60,000 bases of DNA from positions 12,770,501 through 12,830,500 of the forward strand of contig NC_092672.1 of the NCBI RefSeq assembly GCF_964355755.1, given 5' to 3'. This DNA comes from Antedon mediterranea. Lineage: Eukaryota; Echinodermata; Crinoidea; Comatulida; Antedonidae. This document shows, piece after piece, positions 13,801 to 26,278 of the stretch. The notes under the pieces were generated by a model. The model saw nothing but the letters and a program-made list of their open reading frames with translations. It did no database searches and was not told the DNA's origin. Both the position numbers and the translations under genes were made by a program. The first letter of the stretch is position 1. The number at the start of each line of letters is the position of its first letter.

Positions 13801-16800
13801 GAAAGCGATATTAAATACATACATATAAAACACGGTATACGTTTTACTTCTCGATAATGTAAATTTTGTATCTAATATATTTTCGGTTAGATATGCTTTG
13901 TAAAATTCAATTCGCATATTAGTTGCAATAAAGTACTATTCGATTTAATTTGATTGTTTTACTATGGGCCACGACGGCTTTGTGACTTAATCCAAACGCC
14001 ATTGGCGATTGAAAGATTATTAATATCGTGTTTTGCATTACTGATTAAATACACTTCTTCAGACAGACGCACTGTACTGTGTATTTGTGGGCTGAAATGA
14101 AAATTAATCATAATACACAATTTCTTTGTATTAGAATAATAATAACCATCATGTTTCTGCAATGCTACAGTATGATATTCAACATTAACTCAAATTGGTA
14201 TCAGCAAATGTCTATATCTCTATACCTAATAAGAAAGTTAGTAAATAAACAAAGTACCGATTATTTTAGTAAAATGTGCACAAATTACTATTAAAGATAT
14301 AGGCCTATATTGTCACTCTAAAAAATAATGTTTTTCGTTGAATATGCCATTTTTAATGTCACATAATTATAGTTATTCACTTGGATTAAAAAAAATATTA
14401 TTTACCTGAATAACTGTAATTTAATGCAACAAAATAGAACAATTGACTGGAAGTCAGTGGGGTTTTAGTTGAAATTTAACCGTTTATTTTGTCATTTTAT
14501 AAGTGAAACATTTTTAGGGTTTTTCTACGGAAATAGCCTAATTAACGTTAAGACTACAACATTGCCTATTAAAAATCTGATTTTATTAATCTTCATTTGT
14601 CATGTTTTTGGGAGAAAATATATCTTTAATAGCACAGTAATAAAACAATATTTGTATGCCTAATAGGCCTAAGACAGTTAGTAAATAAACCAAAACCTTA
14701 GATTATTTCAGTGAAATGTGTAAAAGTTAATAGGCCTATTCTTAGAAAATGTTCAATATACAATTTTAAATGCTTATACCATGTTCGGGTTTCTCCTTTA
14801 ATTTTTGATCTTTAAAGAAAGTATCTTTTTTATTCCGTAATTTTGTCATCTTGGAAACGTATCAGGCAGTTAATTAAAGTCTGTTTGACGAAGACATTAC
14901 CTAAATGTTTATTCCTACTCAAGTTTCTCTATTTCTTGTGGCATGTCACGAACATTTCAGATTTTAATAAGCAATTGTACCACGAAAAGGCTTTTCAAGG
15001 TAATGTAAAATTACTTTCCAAATGCTATCTGATGTTAATGGCAGACATATTATTATTTTATTCCAAGTCATTCTAATACTGAACCAGGCAAAATGCGAAA
15101 TGGTAGCGTAATTGCACAAGCGCAATTGCCTTAACTGTATTTTATTTTACGTATTATATTATTATTATTAATTACTTAAAGCAATTACTTTAGCAAGTCA
15201 AGTATGGTTAATCAAATTTTAATAAACACTTTTTTGATGACGTCTTCGTATTAATTAAAATCTGTGCTGACAGACCTATCTAGAGTATAATATGTAAAAT
15301 AATATCGTATATGTTATTAATTCAATTAACAGTTTAGAACATAACAATTTTAAATTGAATAAAAAGGCCTACATGGTAATAATGAATACAGTTCATACTG
15401 AAAATATCGTTAACTGTAATGAATATTGCATTGACATCATGTCGTTAAATATGTTTAATACAGTTGTAAGTGCCAAGAAGTCGTTACTATGTAAATACTG
15501 TACTGTGGTTATGCATATTTGAGTTCGGTCAACACAACTCGCAAGTACTTGCTTGTCCAGACTTATGTAGTGAACGTGGACTTCTGATATGAGTCCCAAT
15601 ACAAAGATGTTTCGTTTTCAACAACAAAACAATTAACCCAAAATATTAAGTTTTACGTTTGAAATATGAGTAATGAAGTACCGTAGTCAACGTTTGAACA
15701 ATGGGAAAGGACGTTCGAAATAAATTGCAATCGCACCAAGCAAAACTAATCATCTTGAAAGCAATTTCTTTACAAATATTATAAACAGCGAACGAATCAT
15801 AGGAGAAACACACGTTCACATCCAGCTAAATTATCTATTCACCCAATTTCTGTTTCATTATCCTGATTCGAGTCTGTGCTAGAAGCAGTTGATTAGGGAA
15901 AAAAGTAGTAATGGTATGATGGGCTTTATTTTTAAGAGCAATATGTGTCTTTGATGTGATTGCGTCGGATCAGATGAATTAAAAGCTGGAGAAGCGGTAG
16001 GCGTCTTGCCGATACTTGTATCACATATACGTAGCTGAGCTGTCCACAGCGATGATACTTCATTAACGCAGATATATTAATGTTTAAATTTTCATCAACT
16101 AGTGCAAATCTAAAAGGAAATTACATCCTACGAGTGAGTATTTAAAGATTTTGCAATCGCAACTCCTAAATTATTAACCATCGTAAACGAAGTGCCACGA
16201 ACAAACTGTGTGTTTCATTGGATAAAGACACTTCATTAAATAATATTACACTTTGAATTTTCCTGAAGGAGACTAGCTCATGTCTCGTCATTAATTAAAC
16301 TTAGTGAACTGCTATTGGTCACGTTAGGTGAATCGCTGTTCTTCATCCGATATGATTAAAACCCGTTTGCGGAAAACATGAATAGGCTTCTTATTTGAAT
16401 AATTACGTGCAGTTGGAGAATGATGTACAGCGGACGTTCAAGATGTACTAACTTGTAAATTTTACACGAAACTACAGTAGACACACGATGGTAAGGCACT
16501 ACCATTTATTTAGATTCACGAAGTTGTGCTTGAAACATACAACTAAACAGTTACTTAAATAGTTGAAAGATCATTGCAATAGCTCGTTCAACAAGCCGAT
16601 TTGGAGAAATTGTCCGAAACAAAAACCGAAGAAATCTTGGATCGAAGAAAGGGATACAAATCATATTTGATATATATATATATATATACGCATCTGTGTT
16701 GGAATCATAATGAAAGTCGTATAGCCGAGCAATATTTGATTGATTACATGAATTTGTCAACACGTGTGAAAAGAGTTGTCTGAACGCTTAAAGTTTTGTT

Positions 16801-16990
16801 TATAACTGGGGAACGATGGTTCTATGTTGTTGATGAGCCCATTTTCACTGGTTGGTCGAAATAATTATTATATTTGGTAAATCAAATCATTTTTGGATAC
16901 ATATTTACATAGACTTCAATGTTAAGGTAAACCGCAAGGATACAAAAACAGTTGTTGGATACAAGAACAGTTGTTGGATATTATAATGAA
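10881..16990. other. Gene desert upstream of the Ig gene
   Basis: No supportable gene. There is a diverged direct repeat at about 14229-14310 and 14672-14745 (both contain GTTAGTAAATAAAC and later TAGGCCTAT), a (TA)n run at about 16670-16690, and a 19-bp unit repeated about twice at 16937-16980. The remaining short frames look random. Regulatory sequence for the downstream Ig gene may lie at the right end, but I cannot identify it. Confidence 0.45.
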
Positions 16991-17077
16991 CTTACACTTT
17001 CAGATATCAAGACATCATAGGCCTACAGCTTATGTGATTGGATGTAACTGAAAAAATTATAAGGAAAAGGCTTTGCC

Positions 17078-18418
17078 ATGGCAACAGTTGTCTACACCGA
17101 TATGAATGTCATTGCTATCTTAGTTTTATTGATAACTATTGTAAAATCATCTACACTTAACATTAATGTTCCGTCATATGTGGCAGTTTTTGAAACAAAT
17201 ACTGTGGAGTTACTGTGTAAAGTAAAATTTATGTCAGATGGACAACACATTGTTTGGTACCGCGATAACATAAAAATTGACCCAAACAATAAACAGGATA
17301 GGTATAAAATACAGGAAGGTACGTATAAAGAAAATGCGCAGAATTATGATTTAGAAATATCAAATGTTAGTAGAAACGACAAAAATACTAAGTACACATG
17401 TCGCGTAATGGATGGCACCAAAGAGATGGAGAGGTCGACCGAGGCTAGCTTAGATATTATGAACGTTCCAGTTCCAACACACCCGTATTTCTACCCAATA
17501 TGTCAAAAGATTACAGCTGGGGTTACTGTAGGTGAACAATACAGAGTTAGTTGTGAAACGGAATATACAGAACCTCCGGTTCAATTAATACTACGAAAGG
17601 GCAACCAAGTGCTGTGTAATCGCACTGTGACAGAGGAAGACCAAGCGTGTAGTTACACAATTGATGTAAAGTTACAGGATGCCGATACGCAATTCACCTG
17701 TTCCCAAATTGGACCAAATGTTCAAGATTACCCACCAGGCGTGACCAATATATGTACCATAGGTAAATTGAACATTTTGCAGCCTCCAACTGTAGATATT
17801 AAGGGTGATACTTCGGCTACAAAGGGTAGAGAAGTGGTTTTAATCTGTGATCCAGAAGATGCAAAGTCATGTAAATGGAAGTTCGAGAAAAATAAGAACA
17901 TAAAAGCAAGCCAAGATAACACTGGAAATGCGTGTATATTACGACTAACATTATCTGAATCTTCTACCTTACCCTCATTAAACATCACATGTATTGCTAT
18001 GAATGCGATAGGTCGGAGTTCGTCCACAAAAACTATATACTTTGACGATTCAAAGACGACTGGACTACCAGTCGTTGATTGGACTGTAAATCCAAGTGTT
18101 AGAAGTCCGCTATGGACTGGGGTAATTATAGCAATTACTGGGTGTTTCGCTATTGTAATTGTATTAATTACAAGTGTTATTTTGTATTGTGGTTGGCGAC
18201 ATTTTCTCCCAGTGTATAGTCACACTGGTGTTCCAAGTCAAGATATATATTCTGAACAATATAATAGATCGCCATATCGGATGGAAAGCGTTCAAAAGTG
18301 CATTGGCATACAAGTGTCCGATGAAGCAGGTGAATGTACCGATGATGTTGAAAAAAAGTTAACTATAGAGCCCACTAAACGTGATGAACAGCATTACTCG
18401 CACATATGCTCGCCCTGA
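17078..18418 (+). CDS. Transmembrane immunoglobulin-superfamily receptor, three Ig domains
   Basis: The frame encodes 446 residues. The start is the first ATG, in a strong context (GCCATGG), followed by a hydrophobic signal peptide (residues about 9-24). Three Ig-like domains follow. Domain 1 (about 27-128) has Cys47, Trp60 and Cys108 in YTC. Domain 2 (about 135-232) has Cys159 and Cys208, plus extra cysteines at 142, 180, 191 and 226 that could form further disulfides. Domain 3 (about 236-322) has Cys257, Trp267 and Cys305, plus Cys265 and Cys286. N-glycosylation sites are at Asn96, Asn181 and Asn302. One membrane helix spans about 346-371, so the N-terminus should be outside. The tail of about 75 residues has tyrosines at 380, 391, 395, 400 and 440; Tyr391 is in YSEQ (YxxQ type) and Tyr440 in YSHI (close to an ITIM but lacking the -2 hydrophobic residue). 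It is likely an adhesion or immune-type receptor, ligand unknown. All domains lie in one uninterrupted frame. A possible 3' splice site (CTTTCAG, about 16997-17003) may end a 5' UTR intron. I cannot assign an orthologue. Confidence 0.88.
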   Translation: MATVVYTDMNVIAILVLLITIVKSSTLNINVPSYVAVFETNTVELLCKVKFMSDGQHIVWYRDNIKIDPNNKQDRYKIQEGTYKENAQNYDLEISNVSRNDKNTKYTCRVMDGTKEMERSTEASLDIMNVPVPTHPYFYPICQKITAGVTVGEQYRVSCETEYTEPPVQLILRKGNQVLCNRTVTEEDQACSYTIDVKLQDADTQFTCSQIGPNVQDYPPGVTNICTIGKLNILQPPTVDIKGDTSATKGREVVLICDPEDAKSCKWKFEKNKNIKASQDNTGNACILRLTLSESSTLPSLNITCIAMNAIGRSSSTKTIYFDDSKTTGLPVVDWTVNPSVRSPLWTGVIIAITGCFAIVIVLITSVILYCGWRHFLPVYSHTGVPSQDIYSEQYNRSPYRMESVQKCIGIQVSDEAGECTDDVEKKLTIEPTKRDEQHYSHICSP

Positions 18419-18782
18419 ATTTTAAAATAACGCCAATATAATGTACCGTATAATAATATGGTGGCATGACAATATAAAATAATAATGTAGGCCTGTTTCA
18501 TAAGTCACATCATTTGAAAAACACAATTGTGTCATTCATTGTTTCATACTTAAACAATGGTACTGTTTTTTTTTAAATAATTGTAAATATTATACTGTAA
18601 CTTAATTAATACTAATGTTATTGTGATTGATTCGATGTGCATCTTTACATGCACATTACAGTATTTACTTATGTAACATAAGCAGCTTCTATACCGTACC
18701 ATAGTACTAAATCATGCAAAATACAATATTCCACTTGAAACTGTGAAATTTAATATTTTAATGGATAGTTTAGTATCTCCAA

Positions 18783-18788
18783 AATAAA
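18783..18788 (+). terminator. Candidate polyadenylation signal for the Ig gene
   Basis: An AATAAA hexamer lies about 365 bp after the Ig gene's stop codon, followed by T-rich DNA. The hexamer is common by chance in AT-rich DNA, so it is only a reasonable candidate. Confidence 0.3.
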
Positions 18789-20569
18789 TGAATTTAATGC
18801 ATCATGTCGTATATCATTAATGATTACATTTTTTACAGTTTTATTTAAATCTAAAACAATATGTCAACGTAAGTTACAATCAGCATAATGGAATGTTAAC
18901 ATTACAAGTTCACAGTTCAAATCAAAAAAAATATTCGTTTTAAAATAAATTATGTTATGTGCGAACTTAGTCCTAAAAATAAAGACTGATTTTGAATAAA
19001 ACATTTGCGTTTCTTTTTGATATTTAAATACCAGGACAGAAATTGTTGTTTTATGCATTTGTTTTGAATATCGATGGTCGTTTATATAACATCATTTGTG
19101 TCGTCAGTAAATTCATTTTAGCATTTTGAAAGTGACAGTCACATCAAATACAAGGTAGTTCCGTGACACCTATCGCGTTTACCAAAATAAATAACATTAA
19201 CAGAACGGTTTTTTTATATTATAGATTAATATAACAAAGACAAATGTACAGTACATTAAACATTCTGTAGGAATGGTGTTGAAACACATGGTTGGTAAAA
19301 TAAGTTAAGACCAAATTACTAATGTCAGAATTGCAAATTATATGAGTTGATGGTATTCATTTTAACAACAATATTATTTCATCATAATTAGATAACCAAC
19401 TTCCATCAGTATTTACTCTGCATTTTTGTCAAATGTTTTAAAAAATGACAGTTTTTATAATAACTATTGACTGTATTCTTTATTCGGTATTAGCCACAAC
19501 CTTAATCATATAGTTGCCATCATCACCATCGTCGTCGACGACAACAACATCGACAGCAACAACAACGTATTTATGTATATCATTGATAACTGACTGCATG
19601 TCAAATACTGTAATTATCAAAATCATCGACAATCATTCCGTTGTTTCAATCACCATTATCGTATATTGGTGTACATGCAGTACATATTTTAGATTATCCA
19701 CAAAGATGACGTAGATCCACCGTACATCATAACGAGATGTTTATACTTATTCTGGAAACCAATATCCCATTAATCGCCAAGAATGCAGTATTCTTTCTTA
19801 GATATGGTGTTTAATAGACACTTAACAAAGACTGTGGTAATAACAGTAAACGCCTGCAGTAATATATGACTTTTACCACGCTTCATCATTACGATAACTG
19901 CTTGTTATCCTTTTTCAAAAAATCTTTTAACCGTTTCTTCTATCGTTTAACCATTGTTCCGACTCAAAATATTTCTCATTTATTCAGATAATTTATAACA
20001 TAAATGCGTTGCATGTTTTTAAACATGTATTTTCAAATTTTGAGACTAGAACTATTCCTTAAATGAGTGGAGTTGCTATAATTATTCTATACAATTACTC
20101 AATTTGGAACAAATTCCCATTAATTAATATAACATTAATATTGTATTTTAGGCTCCATTGGTCTCTTACTGAACTGAATAGAGCAAATGTTTTATAAAAT
20201 CTATAAACCGTAATCGAGAGTTTGAAACTAAAGATGACATGTTAAACATGTTCAATCCTTAAGATTAATAATTGATTTTACTACTATAATATTTATTGAC
20301 ATACACCTTATTTACATCACTGACACTTAATACTATAAGAAAGGTGCGTTTAAACATGAGGATATTAGCATGATACCAATAATACATTTCTACCAATGTG
20401 TACAATTTTTTTTAAACAGTTCCCTTTCATTAAAGACGCAGGCAAAACATTTCTAAACAACCCAATTAGATATACTGAAAAAAAAACCTGACCAATTTAC
20501 GTTTTATCCGGGGTGATATCTGTTGCACATTTTTAATTGTACATTTAGCCTAACCAAATGTAAATGTAA

Positions 20570-20614
20570 ATAAAGTTTGCAAAATATTATTTAATAATAT
20601 TTTGCAAACTTTAT
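20570..20614. repeat. 45-bp perfect palindrome (22-bp arms)
   Basis: Starting with ATAAAGTTTGCAAAATATTA, the sequence reads into its own reverse complement around one central T, giving 22-bp arms without a mismatch. It could form a stable hairpin or cruciform. It does not share the CAGGGAG ends of the short hairpin family elsewhere in the window, and I see no clear flanking duplication. Confidence 0.85.
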
Positions 20615-23019
20615 GTCTGAGCTTAAAGTATTATGTGGTGTGTTTGCTTGATTTTTAGTCAAGGTATGGCTTGGTACATCTGTTTAGTAAATTGAAATGT
20701 ACTTTAGCTAACATTTCTATTTACATTTATCTATTCATGAATTACGGTACCGTATGGCCGAATGCAGCCAAATTAAACAAATAAAATACACCTAATATGC
20801 TTACATACATAACTTCGAGGACAAAAAAAATCAGGGCAACAACACTACCAGACGAATTATAGGTGGCAACGCGCACATTTTAAAATGTACTGTATTTACA
20901 TTAACACATTATGTAAACGAATGTTTCCTTTATACGATTCCAAGAACATCAGAGACAGAAAGTTACTTACAAATAAAGCCTATTAGTTAATGATCATGGA
21001 TGATGAGCAGATCAAACTATTACCAATGAGAAATAGTACAGTGAAATATATTATCTCCAATTATACGAAAAACCTGTTTTAAATCATGTTAGGATTCATC
21101 GGTGCGGAAAAAAACATCGTCATAGATGGCTTGTTTATATTCCAAGAGCATACTGCATAAATTCAAAAGCTAATTTACTGATGTTTATGCATCCTAAAAA
21201 CCCATACTCAGTTTGTGAATAAAATTCGATAAACATTTAGTATGAGAGATAGTTTACAAACGTAAGCGTTTCTACAAATTTGTAGAAATGAACAGTCTGA
21301 ACTTTTGGTAGTTCTGAAAGGTGACAAAAGTGCTGTTCGTCCGATCTGATTCATTTGCGCTATAAAAGAGATCGTGCGAACTAAAAGAAAAATGGCACAT
21401 TTGTTTCCCATGAGAAAGCACGCATGTCAAAAACACTTAACAGAACTCACTTTAACATTTATATTATTCATTCTTTGCACATGGATGACCGTATAAGATG
21501 TATTAGTATATATACATGCTGTGCACAAGAAACAATATGCTAACATAATGTTTATATCACGAACTTGTGTAAAAACAATCAATTTGATTGAACGAGTTGT
21601 GCTGTATACACCAGTCTCGTGAATAAATAAAGTTTATTTGTATAAATAATACAATAGACACTCGAACTTAACTTAACGCATAAACGAACGTAAAAATCAA
21701 ATGTGCGTATTGCCTTCATCTACGAAGTTATGTTTGTTATGTTTGTTCAATAGTGAACATCCCCGAGACGACACTTTTTATAAGAATCCTGTCAAACTTT
21801 AAGGGACAAGGTCAAAAGTAAAAATGAATTATTTTAGAAAAAAGGTTACATTCACTTGTTATACTGCAGTTAAGCCTAATCTAAACCTACAAAGCATATT
21901 TTCCGGGAGAGTATAATTGTGTAGGAAATTTAATCAAACCGTAGGTAGAATTATGCAGTCTTAGAGTGTCCTCTACTATTATCAGATGTCGGTATTCATT
22001 AAAATACACTAACATGTGTTGGTTTATTTGGTTGAACGACCAAAAGACGATATTTGTGATTGACTTTCACGAACATTTATTTATAAAAAAAAGTTAACGC
22101 ACACAAAATAACAATTGAAGGACATCCGATGCGAAAATTAAATCATAAATTAATAGTATCTGTCTATCCCACGTTTAACAGAATGAATAAGTGTTGTCAA
22201 GACAATCATTATTTAGACACATCGATAATCGGCTATCGCGGCCTCCCTCATTTTCAAGTACGGTAGCCTTTGACATTGGATGATGGAAGTGGTGGACTAA
22301 ACTATTAAATATATTAATTTGATATTCAATCTTTCAACTTTCAACTATTATCCCCGTTGAACTTTCCTTCATTTATGAAATATAGTATTTTATATTTATT
22401 TGTATAATAATATTGTACATTGGTGCCTCAAATCCTGACATAAAATCGTAAAAGATACACACGGCACAACCCTAATTGATGAAATCAAATAAAACGTAGT
22501 ACGTCGGTGTCTTTAGGAAGATTGTATGAGTAATGTTCAAATGACATTTTGAATATAACACATAACAATGGATTAGTATTCATGCACGAGTTCGTTCGTA
22601 GAAATGACGTAGGCCTTTTTCAAATAACACATGTTATATGTACTTAAGTTACCTTAATCTTAAATATTGGGTTTGAGTACTATATTCAAAATATTACATC
22701 GAAAATACTTAAATGATGGAATCATAGATAGAGTAATGGACACGATTCATAGGCGTATATGAAATGTGTTAATGACATCGACCTTTTCATATAGAAAAAG
22801 ACCTAAATGAGTTTTTTATTTATATGACTTATTCTTTCAAAAACATTTATAAGTCTTACCAAAGGCACATACTTGAATAAGAACAATTGTTTTAGTATTG
22901 TATTGAAACTCCATTAAATCATGGCAGAGTTTTTACCTAAAAAAAGTAGAAAAACCATCCAAATAATATAATACAAACCTCGAGATAGATACACAAGACA
23001 CATACACAATGTCACAAAC

Positions 23020-24068
23020 CACCCGATTCTGCTACTGTCCACAGGTGCTATCTGTAAAACTACAGCAAGTTATACACGTTGCTGTCTGCTATAAATGCTG
23101 TACTTTCAACACACGGTACACTGTCTGTAGCACAGTGTGTGTTGACAATTTACAATGATGTACAACCATAGGCAGGTTTTCGTACTGCCATGCAAGAATG
23201 GATAGGTGTTTTCCGCCGCTTTTAGGCCTTCTAGTAAATTATTGTTATTATTATACGAATTACGTAATTAGTCTAGTAGCTCATCTACCTTTTTAGCAGG
23301 GCATAATGAATATTGTAGCTAGGCTAGGCCCACTAGTCTAGCGGGAAATCAACAAATTATTTTGTTGGATACGAGTTTAGGGTAGGAAGTTAAGTACGAG
23401 TTGGCATGGGTACGAGTCGACCAGGGGTGAATCGACCAGAGTACACCCGGCCGCCCTACTAGAGCATAGGCTACAGGCCTGCAGGAATGGGAAATCTGTC
23501 CTAGCTATAGGCATAGGCCTACATTGGGACGCCCAAAAAAGCCATCCTATGAGCATAAAAGGGCCTCGTAGAGCCAGACATGTTAACATATACTACACAG
23601 TACTAGTACGTCTACCATTTATTATAGTTCCATGGTACTACGGATCACTACTATCTAGGTCTAGTAGGCTAGGGTAGGGTTCCAGTAATTTCGGTCACGT
23701 TTTTTCAGGAGGGCATGTGAGAGGTGAGGTAGGTTAGCCCAGCTAGGCTAAACTAACATGTAAGTAGTATTCTACCATGGGATGGGAACGAGTCGGCATG
23801 GGGGTACGGGTTGATCTTTATCCGTATTCTAGGGTGCTGGTCAATCCGTAACGTACCCATGTCAACTCGTACCAAACTTGGCTAACTCGTACCCAAATAA
23901 TTGGTCAACTCGTACCAATAGCTTTATAGCTTTATTGATAGCTGGGTTCAAATCTAGGTTGGGACGGTTTTTTCTCATTCTAAAACAGATTTCCTTATAA
24001 TAATAAATAATATCGACCTATGAATTTAACTGTAATATTGTATTGTATACATAATATTAGTAGTAATA
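23020..24068 (+). repeat. Left terminal inverted repeat of the giant element
   Basis: This arm of about 1049 bp contains many copies of a word close to GGTACGAGTTGACC. Forward copies lie near 23369, 23395 and 23409, with variants at 23785 and 23802. Inverted copies (GGTCAACTCGTACC and close variants) lie near 23839, 23861, 23881 and 23902. Such subterminal arrays are typical of transposase-binding regions. The inner edge runs into an (AAT)n tract that is the tail of a LINE insertion. Confidence 0.85.
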
Positions 24069-24107
24069 ATAATATTAATAATAACACTACTACTAATAAT
24101 AATAATA

Positions 24108-24138
<31 letters not shown>

Positions 24139-24400
24139 TTAGGTATTTGTATAGCGCCAGAATCAACTAAACCGAAGTAAAAATCAAAGGCGCTTATATT
24201 ATTTGATGTTAAAAAGATGCGTTTTAAGTTCTTTTTTAAAAATAGCAATAGAAGTTGAATGAGTAAAATGACGAGGGAGAGAATTCCAAAGAGAAGCAAC
24301 AAAGAACATAAAAGACCTTTGTCCATAAGATTTGGTGTTAATTCTGGGAACAAGTAGTAGGTTTTGATCAGCCGAACGAAGACAAGCAATGTAATTGATG
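24069..24400 (-). mobile_element. 3' end of an L2/CR1-type LINE
   Basis: On the minus strand the sequence encodes a recognisable LINE C-terminus: after R-S-A-D-Q come S-F-M-F-F-V-A-S-L-W-N-S-L-P and then F-K-K-E-L-K-T-H-L-F, ending in a stop near 24200. The motif S-F-x-x-x-A-x-x-x-W-N-x-L-P...F-K-x-x-L-K-T-x-L-F is the standard end of L2/CR1-like polyproteins in animals. The 3' UTR includes GGCGCTATACAAATACCTAA followed by an (ATT)n tail, which appears as (AAT)n at about 24061-24140 on the plus strand. Everything upstream is missing, so it is a short, dead 5'-truncated copy inserted in the giant TIR element. Confidence 0.8.
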
Positions 24401-26269
24401 TTATGTTTTCTTAGTACTATTATTATTGTAGGTCTACTGTACTTCCTTATCGGTATAACAATAGGCCTATACTCATCAGAACTTGTTTCATTTTTCTTTT
24501 AATTAAGCTGCGCCTTTTTCTGCGAATTACTAGTATTTATAAAACAAAATTAATCAGTAAATATTATTGAACTTTTAAAGCTGCCTTATATAAAGCTGTA
24601 AAACAAATAATATTTGGAGCATAAATTTGTTTCATTTTGTTCTTTTACAATTACCACACTTCCGATTTACCGGTACTAGAAAGATTTGTTTATTGGAGAA
24701 AAGATCGGTAACAATGAGAGGCCTGTTATTGTACTTTGTATAACTTCCTTATATTATTCATATTGGAGCAATAATACACTGTGCTATTTAAAGATAGAAA
24801 ACAAGCACTACCTGTTTCTGTATCACTGTTTGTTATTCACGATTGCATTATTTGTGCTATTTAAAACTTAAAGAGAAAACAAGCACCGCCAGTTTGAAGT
24901 ATCACTGTTTGTTCAGGGAGTTGAACTCCCTGGTTTGTTATTCACGATTGCATTATTTTTCTCAAGGTGTGTAAAGCAGAACAATGAATGCTTGCATTTA
25001 TCAAACTTCCGTTTTGCTTGTAAGCCTACCAGATCAATTTATTTGTTACGATAAAATATCGTTAACAATGTTCTTGTACTTTTTATAACTTTATGTTTAT
25101 GAGTATTGTTACTAGCAAGAATACATTGTGGTTTATATAAGTTTAAGATAGAAAAACCAGCACTACAAATTGTTGATATTGCAGCTGTATAGCAAGAATC
25201 AATCACAACTGGATACTAGTTTTAATGTACAAGATAAATGTATTTAAAAAAACTGTATTAAATATAATTTTACTTGCTTGTAACTAGGCCTAAGATAGCC
25301 CTGCATCTATAAATACTTTGTTTAAACAGTAGGCCTAGGCTGTATATGGTCATTGAGGCAGTGTCATTTTAATTATTTTAGGGTTTTGGATAAAATTATT
25401 TTTTCAAATTAAAATAGGTCTTTTTTTAACTTTAATAAATAATGATTATGTACTAGGCCATTAATTCATGCACCTGATGAAGTGAGATTACACACATAGC
25501 ATATAATTTGGCACATTTTATACCATTTAAAACACTGAATTAATTGAGCTATGGATTTTTGTATGAATTCATTTTACATACTGTATGTCTTTTCCAGTAT
25601 GTAACATAAATAAGTAGTAGCGCCTAGCTTATTATTTGAATACCACAGTATCTATCAATTTCATTTGTTTAAAATGTAGCGTATGGAATTATGCACCTAG
25701 GCCTACCTGGTGAAATATATAATAATATATTATTTTATAAATACTAAGCATCTTTTTAATAACAATTAATAATAGGCCTATCAGGCTATGTTGTTAAAGG
25801 GTGTCTTTGTGGGTATTCCAAGCCTCTCAAAAGATGACCGAAGTAAACACCCAACTTTTATTTTATATTTGGAAAGAGTATACTAAGCTACTAGATACAG
25901 TAGGCACATAGATACAGTTCATCACATACAGTATCAATCAATCAAATTCAGTACTCACAACATTATGAACTTCATGTCATATAGACCTAGGTAGGCCTAT
26001 TCTATGAGAATTAACAACTCCCTGGGTAGGCTAGTCCTACTACTGTAGGCCCTAGCCTATTCACTATAATAGTATAGGCCTAGGCCTACTAGTATTAATC
26101 TAATGTCCGATTGTGTGTCACCATAATTATTAAAAAAATATACAAAGATTCACAATCATAGTTGGATAATAATTTAACCATATTATAGAGAAAATAAATA
26201 ACATAAAATGCCTAGGCCTAGGCTAGGCCTAGTTAGAACGGTTAAACCTGATCGTCCGTGGAGCTGATG
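24401..26269. other. AT-rich interior of the giant element
   Basis: No gene is seen. Two diverged direct copies lie at about 24640-24815 and 25000-25165 (both have ATCG.TAACAATG and AATACA.TGTG.T words). A 73-bp tandem repeat starts at 24781, and its second copy carries the 19-bp hairpin. From about 25980 TAGGCCTA words become dense. Confidence 0.5.
24914..24932. mobile_element. 19-bp hairpin insertion with 7-bp TSD
   Basis: CAGGGAGTTGAACTCCCTG is a perfect 19-bp palindrome. It is flanked on both sides by GTTTGTT (24907-24913 and 24933-24939). The adjoining tandem copy (24781-24853) has the same surroundings, CACTGTTTGTTATTCACGAT, with one GTTTGTT (24828-24834) and no palindrome. This is a natural uninterrupted site, so the palindrome was added together with a 7-bp duplication. 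Its termini match the hairpins at 47467-47508 and 59678-59722. It looks like a minimal transposon relic consisting only of its two ends. Confidence 0.75.
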
Positions 26270-26278
26270 GTCTAGGCC

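Larger units (their letters stand above)
18419..23012. other. Gene-free stretch downstream of the Ig gene
   Basis: The left part is presumably the 3' UTR of the Ig gene. The rest shows no supportable gene. It contains CAN-type simple repeats around 19510-19570 (CATCACCATC, then GACAACAACA), which make one frame look serine/threonine-rich, and a 45-bp palindrome at 20570-20614. Confidence 0.45.

Noticed and set aside
23944-23973. GGTTCAAATCT followed by a T run, resembling a tRNA B box and pol III terminator
   Set aside because: No A box at the right distance and no cloverleaf; it lies within the giant element's TIR and appears in both arms, so it is part of the transposon.
24093-24389. 98-codon hydrophobic minus-strand frame
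   Set aside because: It is a shadow: the real LINE coding frame is a different one, ending at the stop near 24200, and the leucine/tyrosine run is translated (ATT)n repeat.
25990-26034. AACTCCCTG followed by GGTAGGC, with GGTAGGC also upstream: a possible fourth short hairpin
   Set aside because: The left arm CAGGGAG is absent and GGTAGGC words are common in this AGGCCTA-rich DNA.
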